DNA of 7,909 nucleotides from Ramlibacter sp. (GCA_026785815.1 JAJAZH010000092.1:1-7909), one strand, 5' to 3'; shown: positions 1 through 7,171, counted from the first letter of the stretch. Program-made: numbers and translations. Notes: generated by a model from the sequence alone, not told the origin.

Positions 1-171
1 ATGAACGAAGGTGATCGCCAGATTGTTGACGCGGAGCGGCAGGAGACGAAGTCGGACCGCATGGGGCTCGCGCTGTTCGTGGCGCTGATTTGCGCGGCGT
101 TCGCGGTGCTCATATTTGCCGGCTACGGGGCCAAAGCCTTGTTCAACGCCTTGGGCCGCCTGTTCCAGTAG
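1..171 (+). CDS. Small single-pass membrane protein, hypothetical (possibly 5'-truncated)
   Basis: I do not recognise this 56-residue protein. Residues 1-20 are charged (MNEGDRQIVDAERQETKSDR). Residues about 21-44 form one hydrophobic segment beginning MGLALFVALICAAFAVLIF, followed by a short amphipathic tail ending in LFQ and a TAG stop. This predicts a small inner-membrane protein with the charged N-terminus in the cytoplasm. The ATG is the first base of the window, so no ribosome binding site can be seen and the frame may start further left. The next feature, tRNA-Arg, lies 42 bp away on the opposite strand. Coding status rests on the clean membrane pattern and high-GC codon use. Function is unknown. 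Confidence 0.6.
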   Translation: MNEGDRQIVDAERQETKSDRMGLALFVALICAAFAVLIFAGYGAKALFNALGRLFQ

Positions 172-213
172 CTGGCTCCACTGTGGTACCGGCGATTCCC
201 CTCTGTCGGGATT

Positions 214-290
214 TGGCCTGCCCGGAGGGAATCGAACCCCCGACAACCGGCTTAGAAGGCCGGTGCTCTATCCAGCTGAGCTACGGGCAG
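214..290 (-). tRNA. tRNA-Arg (anticodon UCU)
   Basis: Read on the minus strand, the cloverleaf is complete. The acceptor CTGCCCG pairs fully with CGGGCAG, followed by discriminator G and an encoded CCA (214-216). The D arm begins GCTCAG. The anticodon stem CCGGC/GCCGG encloses the loop CTTCTAA, giving anticodon UCU (Arg, codons AGA/AGG). The T loop is TTCGATT on a 5-bp stem with one G-U pair. It lies downstream of, and on the same strand as, the secreted-protein gene ending at 377. No convincing own promoter or T-rich terminator was found. The octamer CCCCTCTG just past the 3' end (198-205) is complementary to CAGAGGGG at the 5' end (288-295), so the precursor's leader and trailer may pair. 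Confidence 0.97.
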
Positions 291-376
291 AGGGGCGAAA
301 GTCCACGTTGGTGAGCCTTGCCGAGCCGCGATTCTGACAGCTTTTCCTGGTCGCTCCGCCAACCGCTGCCGTGCCG

Positions 377-1234
377 TCAGGCCGCGCCCGGCTCCCCGAC
401 CCACACCCGCACCGGCCCGACGAAGCCTTCGGCGAAAGCGTTCGGAACGCCGGAGTTTCCGGTGAAGTAAAGGCCGATATGCGGGTCGGCCGAGAAGCTT
501 GCGCCCGCGTGGTCCAGCGCTTCCTTGCCGACCAGCACGCCGTCGGCAAAGTAGCGGAAGCCGTTGGTCGGGTGATAGTCGATGCGCACGGTCGTCACTT
601 CGCGCTTGCGCTTGGCCAACGGGTTGCCGCGCAGCGGCGTTACCCGGTCGATCGTGTCCTGGCCCTTGCCGCGCCGGTACAGCGCGAGTTCGCGGTAATC
701 GCCCTCGCCCGCAATCAGCGCCAAGCCGGCGAACGCGCTCTCGGAACCCTTGGTCAGCGCCAGGTCGGCCTCGACCACGATCGACCTCGAACGCGGGAAC
801 GTCGCCTTCGAGATCAGCGCGAAGCCGTCGGTGTTCCTGCCGCCGGAGGCGGTCACCGGTTCGGTGTGGAACAGCAGCTTGCCGTCCCTGACCATCCAGG
901 ACGGGTTCGGGCCCAGCCCGGTGACATCGGGCAGGCCCGGCACCGATCCGTCGAGCGTGCGCAGCGTGCCCCAGCGGCCGGTGATCTGGTTGGAGGACCA
1001 GCCCTGCTGCGGATCGGCGCCGTCCGGTGTTTCCTTCAGCACGTACGTCGACACCACGCCGAAGACGCCGCTCTCCAAGGTGCGCGGTTCCCACAGTTCC
1101 TCGAACGCGAGGACGCCGCGGCTCGATTGCGCGGATTGAGCGCCGACCGGCACCTGCGACATTGCCTCGCGCGCGACGCCGCAAAGCATGAGCGTGGCCA
1201 GCAGGCACGCGAGCAGGGGATTGGTTTTTTTCAT
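377..1234 (-). CDS. Secreted ConA-like/LamG-type beta-sandwich protein, hypothetical
   Basis: This 285-residue protein starts with a probable Sec signal peptide: MKK, a hydrophobic core PLLACLLATLMLCGVA, and likely cleavage near residues 22-26 (REAMS). The Cys in the core lacks a good lipobox, so a lipoprotein is unlikely. The mature part is beta-strand rich, with patterns such as SIVVEADLAL, FAGLALIAGEGDYRELALYRR, TTVRIDYHP, FRYFADGVLVG and DPHIGLYF. These resemble concanavalin A-like glucanase/LamG or DUF1080-type domains that bind or cleave glycans. No catalytic motif is certain, so the function is unassigned. The ATG at 1234 has only a GGAG about 2-3 nt upstream. Codons 2-4 include a run of seven A. 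Upstream on the same strand are two perfect hairpins (1248-1265 and 1274-1298). It is probably a single-gene transcript running towards tRNA-Arg. Confidence 0.85.
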   Translation of the reverse strand: MKKTNPLLACLLATLMLCGVAREAMSQVPVGAQSAQSSRGVLAFEELWEPRTLESGVFGVVSTYVLKETPDGADPQQGWSSNQITGRWGTLRTLDGSVPGLPDVTGLGPNPSWMVRDGKLLFHTEPVTASGGRNTDGFALISKATFPRSRSIVVEADLALTKGSESAFAGLALIAGEGDYRELALYRRGKGQDTIDRVTPLRGNPLAKRKREVTTVRIDYHPTNGFRYFADGVLVGKEALDHAGASFSADPHIGLYFTGNSGVPNAFAEGFVGPVRVWVGEPGAA

Positions 1235-1247
1235 GGCTCCAGACGAA

Positions 1248-1265
1248 ACGAGGCCGATGCCTCGT
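1248..1265 (-). promoter_or_regulatory. Perfect hairpin in the 5' leader of the secreted-protein gene
   Basis: On the minus strand ACGAGGC, the loop ATCG and GCCTCGT form a 7-bp perfect stem 13 nt before the ATG at 1234. It lies between a terminator-like hairpin and the start codon, close to the weak GGAG ribosome binding site. It could modulate translation or stabilise the mRNA end. No known riboswitch consensus is recognised. Confidence 0.45.
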
Positions 1266-1273
1266 CACCAAGT

Positions 1274-1298
1274 AAAAAGCCCATGAATCCATGGGCTT
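1274..1298 (-). terminator. Intrinsic terminator-like hairpin upstream of the secreted-protein gene
   Basis: The minus strand reads AAGCCCATG, the loop GATT, then CATGGGCTT (a 9-bp perfect stem) running into five T before ACTT. The T tract exists only on the minus strand, so the orientation is leftward. It ends about 40 nt before the start codon at 1234, and no minus-strand gene precedes it until tRNA-Pro at 2630. It may be an attenuator in a leader transcript or a barrier against antisense transcription through phnN. The rest of the gap, 1299-1500, holds no gene I can support. It has a 5-bp hairpin GCCGG/CCGGC near 1395-1411 and no strong promoter hexamer pair on either strand. Confidence 0.65.
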
Positions 1299-1500
1299 GC
1301 AAATGAAGGGGAAGCGACAGGTCAAAGCCTAACACCGGAGCAACCTCTGAATGTGTCCAGGCTGCGATGGATCGTCAGCGAATGCAAGCGCCTGCCGGCG
1401 TCAGACCGGCACTGTCATACGGATGTCGGGCTCTCTCGCTACAGTGTTCGATTTGGCAACGTAGCGGCGCCGCCGACTCCATGAAGTTCAACAGCGCAAC

Positions 1501-2139
1501 ATGTCCACCTTGATGACTGGCCAAGCATTCACCCCAGCTTCACGTCACCGGCCCGGCAATCCCCTGGTCGGCTGCTGGGTGTTCGTGTGCGGGCCGTCGG
1601 GCGCCGGCAAGGACAGCGTCATTGCGCTGGCGCGGGAAGGGCTGGCTGGGCGCGGCGACATCGTGTTCGCGCGGCGAATGATCACGCGGCCGGCGCAGCC
1701 GGGTTCGGAGCACGATCCGGTCACCGCGGCGCAGCTCGAGCTGCTGCTGCGGCACGGCGGCGGCCTGGCATGGCACTGGCAGGCCCATGGCTTCGACTAC
1801 GCGGTGGCGATGCATTACGGACACCAGGTGGATGCGGGACGGATCGTGGTGGTGAACGGCTCGCGCGAACACGTGAAGGGCCTTGCCGCGGATCCGAACG
1901 TCCACTGCGTGCTGGTGACCGCCTCACCAGAACAACTCGCCGCGCGCCTGGTCCAGCGGGGCCGCGATGCGCCAGCCGCCGTCACGGAGCGACTGGCCCG
2001 CAGCGATCGGCTCGAAGCGATCGCGGCCGACCTCGTCATTCACAACAGCGGCCAACCCGACACCGCGGGTGCGGCACTGCGCCGCCATCTGGAAGCGCTG
2101 GCCGGCCCGGCGGAGCACCCCCATGCCATCCCCCATTGA
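1501..2139 (+). CDS. phnN: Ribose 1,5-bisphosphate phosphokinase PhnN
   Basis: This 212-residue P-loop kinase matches PhnN, which makes PRPP from ribose 1,5-bisphosphate and ATP in the cytoplasm, usually as the last step of the carbon-phosphorus lyase pathway. The Walker A motif GPSGAGKDS is at residues 31-39, with the KDS ending typical of PhnN rather than guanylate kinase. Other family signatures are ARRMITRPAQPGSEH (57-71), LAWHWQAHGFDYAV (89-102), VVNGSREHV (117-125), and RLVQRGR (149-155) with ERLARS (163-168). About 20 residues precede the usual N-terminus. No clear Shine-Dalgarno precedes the ATG at 1501, so the start is uncertain; ATG 1513 is an alternative. The 3' end overlaps the next gene by 17 bp. 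No other phn gene is in the window. Confidence 0.9.
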   Translation: MSTLMTGQAFTPASRHRPGNPLVGCWVFVCGPSGAGKDSVIALAREGLAGRGDIVFARRMITRPAQPGSEHDPVTAAQLELLLRHGGGLAWHWQAHGFDYAVAMHYGHQVDAGRIVVVNGSREHVKGLAADPNVHCVLVTASPEQLAARLVQRGRDAPAAVTERLARSDRLEAIAADLVIHNSGQPDTAGAALRRHLEALAGPAEHPHAIPH

Positions 2140-2572
2140 AATCCGCGAAGGCAAGCTGGCTGATGCTCCCGCCCTGGCGCGGTTGCTGGCGCAGCTCGGC
2201 TACCCCAGAACACAGCCCTACCTGGAGCGTCGGATCGTGCAGCAGCTGTCCCATCCCGACGCACTGCTGCTGGTCGCGGTCGCTGCCGGGGATGTCGCCG
2301 GCTTCATTTCCATTCACATCATTCCGCAGCTGGCGCTGGCTGGCGACTTCTGCCGGGTGAGCTACCTTTGCGTTGCCGAGAACATGCGAGGACACGGCGT
2401 CGGCGCCATGCTGGAGCAATGCGCGGAACTGCAGGCGCGAGAACTGGGCTGCGACCGGATCGAGCTGCACAGCAATGCGCAGCGCCTGGACGCGCATCGC
2501 TTCTACGCCAGCATCGGTTACGAGGACTCGCCCAAGTACCTGATCAAACGACTTGCCAGCCCACCGAATTGA
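2123..2572 (+). CDS. GNAT family N-acetyltransferase, PhnO-like
   Basis: This 149-residue GNAT enzyme would transfer acetyl from acetyl-CoA to an amine. The acetyl-CoA pyrophosphate loop is MRGHGVGAML (88-97), after the strand VSYLCV (79-84). The C-terminal motif B reads ELHSNAQRLDAHRFY (114-128) followed by IGYEDS (131-136). By memory this C-terminal pattern, N-x-x-R-x-DAHRFY-x-x-x-GYE, is close to E. coli PhnO, the aminoalkylphosphonate acetyltransferase that follows phnN in the phn operon, but many GNATs share parts of it. The start ATG 2123 is chosen because GGAG lies 8 nt upstream. The frame stays open back to 1967, but that extension lies inside phnN. The 17-bp overlap suggests translational coupling with phnN. 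A hairpin terminator follows 29 bp after the stop. Confidence 0.88.
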   Translation: MPSPIEIREGKLADAPALARLLAQLGYPRTQPYLERRIVQQLSHPDALLLVAVAAGDVAGFISIHIIPQLALAGDFCRVSYLCVAENMRGHGVGAMLEQCAELQARELGCDRIELHSNAQRLDAHRFYASIGYEDSPKYLIKRLASPPN

Positions 2573-2601
2573 GCCAGTGTCCAGCACGGTCTGGAAAAGC
2601 A

Positions 2602-2626
2602 AAAGCCGTTGGTAATCAACGGCTTT
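2602..2626. terminator. Bidirectional terminator between the GNAT gene and tRNA-Pro
   Basis: AAAGCCGTTG and CAACGGCTTT form a 10-bp perfect stem around the loop GTAAT. On the minus strand, just past the tRNA-Pro CCA, the stem runs into TTTTGCTTTTCC, a good terminator tail. On the plus strand, after the GNAT stop, the tail is only TTTGATT. It most strongly serves tRNA-Pro and probably also the phnN-GNAT transcript. Confidence 0.8.
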
Positions 2627-2629
2627 GAT

Positions 2630-2706
<77 letters not shown>

Positions 2707-2714
2707 AAGCCGCT

Positions 2715-2720
2715 ATTCTA
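2715..2720 (-). promoter_or_regulatory. Candidate -10 box of tRNA-Pro
   Basis: The minus strand reads TAGAAT (5 of 6 to TATAAT), followed by AGCGGCTT and then the mature tRNA 5' end, so transcription would start at or just before the tRNA. No good -35 is seen at 16-18 nt; the expected place lies at the edge of a repeat element (2735-2762). Confidence 0.5.
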
Positions 2721-2734
2721 ACGCGATGGCGTCA

Positions 2735-2762
2735 TGGATCCCGGCTCGGAGGCCGGGATGAC
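2735..2762 (-). repeat. GTCAT...ATCCA palindromic element, locus 1 left copy
   Basis: Read on the minus strand: GTCAT, stem CCCGGC, loop CTCCGA, stem GCCGGG, then ATCCA. It is nearly identical to the minus-strand copy at 7775-7801, differing mainly in the loop. Its GTCAT end faces right and leads directly into a short tandem array. Confidence 0.8.
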
Positions 2763-2803
2763 AGCCACGGGTGATGACAGCCACGGGGATGACAGCCACG
2801 GGG
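2757..2803 (+). repeat. Tandem array of three 15-16-nt units
   Basis: Three consecutive units GATGACAGCCACGGG start at 2757, 2773 and 2788, separated by 0 or 1 nt. A degenerate fourth (GATGACGGC) starts at 2804. Each unit begins with the GATGAC end of the neighbouring palindromic element, so the array looks like slippage or duplication starting from that end. No coding content is seen between the tRNA-Pro promoter and boxB. Confidence 0.85.
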
Positions 2804-2832
2804 GATGACGGCGATGTGGAGGCCAGCCACCC

Positions 2833-2859
2833 GTCATTGCGGGCTTGACCCGCAATCCA
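2833..2859 (+). repeat. GTCAT...ATCCA palindromic element, locus 1 right copy, just past boxB
   Basis: Read on the plus strand: GTCAT, stem TGCGGG, loop CTTGA, stem CCCGCA, then ATCCA. It has the same ends and loop as the copy at 7741-7767 but a different stem that still pairs. It begins 6 bp past the boxB stop codon, so the boxB transcript would carry an 8-bp hairpin (2836-2856). No T tract follows, so it is a possible mRNA 3'-end stabiliser rather than a classical terminator. Confidence 0.8.
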
Positions 2860-2865
2860 CGCTGC

Positions 2866-4290
<1,425 letters not shown>

Positions 4291-4316
4291 GATGCGTTCC
4301 TAGTTGCAGGGACCAC

Positions 4317-4385
4317 GTCATCCCCGGGGAGGCCGGGGATCCAGGGCATCCGGGCGCCCTGGGTTCCCGCCTGCGCGGGAACGAC
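4317..4385. repeat. Inverted pair of palindromic elements in the boxC-boxB gap
   Basis: The plus-strand copy (4317-4343) is GTCAT, stem CCCCGG, loop GGAGG, stem CCGGGG, ATCCA. The minus-strand copy (4360-4385) is GTCGT, stem TCCCGC, loop GCAG, stem GCGGGA, ACCCA. Between them CCAGGGC (4341-4347) and GCCCTGG (4356-4362) form a third hairpin. In the box mRNA this gives three consecutive perfect stems of 7-8 bp between boxC and boxB. The boxB ribosome binding site and start lie just outside them. Confidence 0.8.
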
Positions 4386-4394
4386 AAGAATGGG

Positions 4395-6119
4395 TTAAAT
4401 CCGACGCCAGTCGAACTTCGGTTTCTTGCCGGTGCCAAACAGTTTCAACGCGCCCTCCGCGCCGACCGCGTTCGGGCGGATGAAGATCCAGTTCTGCCAG
4501 GCCGAGAGGCGGGAGAAGACGCGCGTCTCCATCGTCTCCTTGCCGGGGAAGCGCAGCGAAGCTTCCATGCCGGTCAGCGCATCGGGCGAAAGCGAGGCGC
4601 GCTCCTCCAGCATGATCCGGATCTCGTCGTCCCAGTCGATGTCGTCCGGGGTCAGCGTCACCAGGCCCAGGCCCAGCGCCTGGTCGGCGCGCAGAGGCGC
4701 GTCCTGCAGGCCCTGAAGCTGCGCGATGGTGGTTTCGTCTTCGTTGAAGCGCGTCTGCAAACGCGTCAGGCCATTGACCGCCGGATAGCGGCCGAAGTTG
4801 CCGGCGTTGAGCTGCAAGGTCGGCGCCGACGATTGGGATGCCGCACCGGCTGGGCCGGATGCGGTGGGCGCATCCGGCAGATCCAGCATGTAGATGCGGT
4901 CGCAGGCCAGCGCCAGCTCGTAGAAGGTGCCAGCAAAGCAGGAGCCGGCATCGACCAGCGCGATCAGCGACCGGCTGGTGACGTCGAGCCGGGCCAGCGT
5001 GCGACGCAGGGCGCCGACGGTCTCGCGCACCAGCCAGTGGTTCTTGTGCTGGTCCAGCACTGCGTCGGCCAGCATCAGCTTGTTGACGTCCCCGCGGGTC
5101 TGGATCACCCAGGTGCCAGTCTCCAGCTCGTTGGTGCGAAGGTTCAGGATCAGGTCGTCCAGTTCGCGGGCCAGCCGCAGCGGCCACCAGCTGGCGCCAG
5201 CGGCTTCGATCGCATCGGGCGTCGATTCGACCAGCGCCGCCGGAGCGCTGACGGTGATGGTCGCGATCCGGGCTTCGCGGTCGACCAGGGCCTGCACCGT
5301 GCTGTAGTGGTAGCCGGCGTCGTCGATCGTCGCCTGCAACGGCGTCAGCGCGATGCCGTTGACCTCGCCGCCGCGCGTGGACTGAGCGCGCAATGCGTCG
5401 ATCTCGTGCGCCACCAGCTGCTCAAATTGCTGCGGCTTGGCCAGCGCGTCGATCAGCTTCCAGTCCCGGGCCCGATCGGCCCGCACGCCTTCGCTGGTGG
5501 TGCAGAAGATGTCGGCCAGGTCGCGCCGGACCTTGCGCTTGTCGGTGATGCGCGTCAGGCCGCCGGTGCCGGGCAGCACGCCGAGCAGCGGAACTTCGGG
5601 CAGGCTGACCGTGGAAGAGCGGTCGTCGACCATGACGATGCGGTCGCAGGCCAGCGCCAGTTCGTAGCCGCCTCCAGCACACGCGCCGGTCACCGAAGCC
5701 AGGGACTTCAAGCCGTCGTTGCGCGAGGAATCTTCCAGTCCGTTGCGGGTCTCGTTGGTGAACTTGCAGAAATTCACCTTCCAGCCGTGGGTCGACAGGC
5801 CGAGCATGTAGATGTTGGCGCCGGAGCACCAGATCTTCTCCTTGCCCGATTCAAACACCACCACCTTGACCTGCGGATGTTCGAAACGCACCCGGTTGAT
5901 CGCGTCGTGCAGCTCGATGTCGACGCCCAGGTCGTAACTGTTGAGCTTGAGCTTGTAGCCGGGCAGGATGCCGCCGTCTTCGTTGATGTCGAGCTTCAGG
6001 CGCGCGACATCGCCGTGGACTGAGAGCGTCCAGTGCTGGTAGTTGGAGGGCTGGGTGGCGAAGCTCACCAGCTCGCGCTCGCCCTGCTTGAACAGCAGGG
6101 GTTCGGTCATTGCATTCAT
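4395..6119 (-). CDS. boxC: 2,3-epoxybenzoyl-CoA dihydrolase (benzoyl-CoA-dihydrodiol lyase) BoxC
   Basis: BoxC hydrolyses 2,3-epoxybenzoyl-CoA to 3,4-dehydroadipyl-CoA semialdehyde and formate without oxygen. The 574-residue product has two crotonase-like halves. The N-terminal half has GYKLKLNSYDLGVDIELHDA, the oxyanion-hole motif CSGANIYML (98-106, C98) and GACAGGGYELALACDR with E153. The C-terminal half has SCFAGTFYELALACDR (393-408, E401). A Pro/Ala/Ser-rich stretch at 416-434 looks like a lineage-specific loop. I chose ATG 6119 because GGAG lies 5 nt upstream and the following MNAMTEPLLFKQGERE fits the family start. A longer reading from ATG 6164 (589 residues) overlaps the boxR stop as ATGA and has GAGG upstream, so it cannot be excluded. 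It lies 41 bp after boxR and 104 bp before boxB in one leftward operon. Confidence 0.95.
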   Translation of the reverse strand: MNAMTEPLLFKQGERELVSFATQPSNYQHWTLSVHGDVARLKLDINEDGGILPGYKLKLNSYDLGVDIELHDAINRVRFEHPQVKVVVFESGKEKIWCSGANIYMLGLSTHGWKVNFCKFTNETRNGLEDSSRNDGLKSLASVTGACAGGGYELALACDRIVMVDDRSSTVSLPEVPLLGVLPGTGGLTRITDKRKVRRDLADIFCTTSEGVRADRARDWKLIDALAKPQQFEQLVAHEIDALRAQSTRGGEVNGIALTPLQATIDDAGYHYSTVQALVDREARIATITVSAPAALVESTPDAIEAAGASWWPLRLARELDDLILNLRTNELETGTWVIQTRGDVNKLMLADAVLDQHKNHWLVRETVGALRRTLARLDVTSRSLIALVDAGSCFAGTFYELALACDRIYMLDLPDAPTASGPAGAASQSSAPTLQLNAGNFGRYPAVNGLTRLQTRFNEDETTIAQLQGLQDAPLRADQALGLGLVTLTPDDIDWDDEIRIMLEERASLSPDALTGMEASLRFPGKETMETRVFSRLSAWQNWIFIRPNAVGAEGALKLFGTGKKPKFDWRRI

Positions 6120-6160
6120 GCTGGCTCCAGAATCGACATACGGACGCATTGAACCCGGGT

Positions 6161-7057
6161 TCATGGCACAGCCCTCTCAAGGTCTTTCAGCGACTGCTTG
6201 ACACTGCGGGCAGCGGTATCCACGACAGCGTCGGCCCGCGCGTAAAGGGTTTCGCGGCTGGCCAGGATGCGGCGCAGGTCGTCCATCGCCGCCCCCATCG
6301 CTCCGTGCGCGATCTCGCCCCGCTCGCCGCGGCTGGCGTCGAAGGGCCGCATATCGCCCTGCGCCACGACCCGGCTCATGTGTTCCTCCGGGCTGGCCTT
6401 GAGCCAGACGCAATAAAAGCGGCTTTGCAGCAGGTCGAAGGTTTCGCGCTCGCTCACGATGCTGCCACCGGTCGTCATGACGACGCCGTCGGCATGGTCC
6501 TGCGCGATGCGCAACAACGCTCTGCGCTCGTAGCGCCGGTATCCGGCCTGCCCGTGCAACAACAGGATCTCGTTCATGCTGGTGCCGGCCTCGCGCTCGA
6601 TCTCGCGGGCAAGCTCGACGAACGGGACACCGTATTGCGCCGCCAGTTGGGCACCGAGGGTCGACTTGCCGGCCCCGCGCAGGCCGATCAGCGCGATCCG
6701 CTGCTCGCGGCCCTGGGCGCCAGCCAGGCCGAACGACGCGGCGAGCAGCTTGTGCGCCTGATCGAGCTGGGAGTCGTCCAGCCGTCCCAGCAGCATCTGG
6801 GCCCGGGCCAGCGCCGGACGCGGCGTGTCCTGCAGCAGATCGATGATGGTGATGTTCAAGGCCGTGGCGGCCGCTTCCAGAGAATTGATGGAGACGTTGC
6901 CCTTGCCGCCTTCCACGTCGGCCAGGAAGCGCTCCGACAGGCCCGAATCCGTCGCCAGTTGCTTGCGGGTCATGCCGCGTCGGGCTCGCCAGGCGCGCAC
7001 CCGGCCGCCGAGTTCGCTCAGCGTCGCTTTGGTGTCTGGATCCGACAGGATTTGCAT
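6161..7057 (-). CDS. boxR: BoxR, benzoyl-CoA-responsive transcriptional repressor (XRE HTH plus shikimate-kinase-like domain)
   Basis: This 298-residue protein has an XRE helix-turn-helix at about 16-75 (RGMTRKQLATDSGLSERFLADVE...). A linker follows, then a shikimate-kinase-like domain with the P-loop GLRGAGKST (125-133), HGQAGYRRYERRAL (168-181), TTGGS (195-199) and a C-terminal MDDLRRILASRETLYARAD. This architecture is that of BoxR/BzdR, where the kinase-like domain binds benzoyl-CoA and relieves repression of the catabolic promoter. The start is ATG 7057. The frame remains open to a TTG at 7120, but that TTG is part of the -35 box of the promoter, so it cannot be the start. The ribosome binding site is weak (AGAAG 2 nt upstream), on a leader of about 29 nt. 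Being first in the operon, boxR should be autoregulated. Confidence 0.95.
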   Translation of the reverse strand: MQILSDPDTKATLSELGGRVRAWRARRGMTRKQLATDSGLSERFLADVEGGKGNVSINSLEAAATALNITIIDLLQDTPRPALARAQMLLGRLDDSQLDQAHKLLAASFGLAGAQGREQRIALIGLRGAGKSTLGAQLAAQYGVPFVELAREIEREAGTSMNEILLLHGQAGYRRYERRALLRIAQDHADGVVMTTGGSIVSERETFDLLQSRFYCVWLKASPEEHMSRVVAQGDMRPFDASRGERGEIAHGAMGAAMDDLRRILASRETLYARADAVVDTAARSVKQSLKDLERAVP

Positions 7058-7092
7058 GGCTTCTGGTGGTTGGTGCGCGGCGGAAGAATTGC

Positions 7093-7120
7093 AGTATACT
7101 TCTTGATACCCCGGAGTCAA
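7093..7120 (-). promoter_or_regulatory. Predicted sigma70 promoter of the boxR-boxC-boxB operon
   Basis: The minus strand has -35 TTGACT (7120-7115) and -10 TATACT (7098-7093), each 5 of 6 to consensus, with a 16-nt spacer. The start would be near 7086, giving a leader of about 29 nt to the boxR ATG. The -10 overlaps the palindrome AGTATACT and a TGCA tetramer. It is the strongest promoter match I see in the window. Confidence 0.8.
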
Positions 7121-7130
7121 GCAGTTTAAT
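7103..7130 (+). promoter_or_regulatory. Predicted sigma70 promoter of the flavodoxin gene
   Basis: The plus strand has TTGATA (7103-7108) and TTTAAT (7125-7130) with a 16-nt spacer, and a predicted start near 7137. It overlaps the boxR promoter by 18 bp on the opposite strand, so RNA polymerase cannot occupy both at once. TGCA begins at the last base of the -10 box. Confidence 0.65.
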
Positions 7131-7171
7131 GCATGCCTTCGCTGCGATCACCGTTTCGACCTGGAGACCGG

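Larger units (their letters stand above)
7090..7133 (-). promoter_or_regulatory. Candidate BoxR operator region (TGCA half-sites)
   Basis: BoxR/BzdR repressors are known to recognise TGCA repeats. Here TGCA occurs at 7130-7133, followed on the minus strand by six nt and TGCT (7123-7120). Another TGCA at 7090-7093 overlaps the end of the boxR -10 box. The sites flank both divergent promoters, so BoxR could control both. The second tetramer of the spaced pair is imperfect. Confidence 0.45.

Noticed and set aside
1225..1231. Run of seven A in codons 2-4 of the secreted-protein gene as a phase-variation tract
   Set aside because: The run is short and is explained by the ordinary MKK start of a signal peptide.
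252..1325. Long minus-strand open frame ending in LPVAQLDRAPAF
   Set aside because: It is a different frame of the secreted-protein gene, and its tail is translated tRNA-Arg sequence, a common false peptide. The 377-1234 frame has a signal peptide and protein-like composition.
1967..2122. N-terminal extension of the GNAT gene
   Set aside because: It lies inside phnN. ATG 2123 has a good ribosome binding site and gives a normal GNAT length.
4833..6023. 396-residue plus-strand open frame opposite boxC
   Set aside because: It is the antisense shadow of boxC, with low-complexity VDAVAGQRQ-like composition and no recognisable domain.
7058..7120. TTG start at 7120 for boxR, adding 21 residues
   Set aside because: The TTG is the first three bases of the predicted -35 box, so it lies upstream of the transcription start. 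ATG 7057 gives the normal BoxR N-terminus.
6110..7129. 339-residue plus-strand open frame opposite boxR
   Set aside because: It is the antisense shadow of boxR, running through both divergent promoters.
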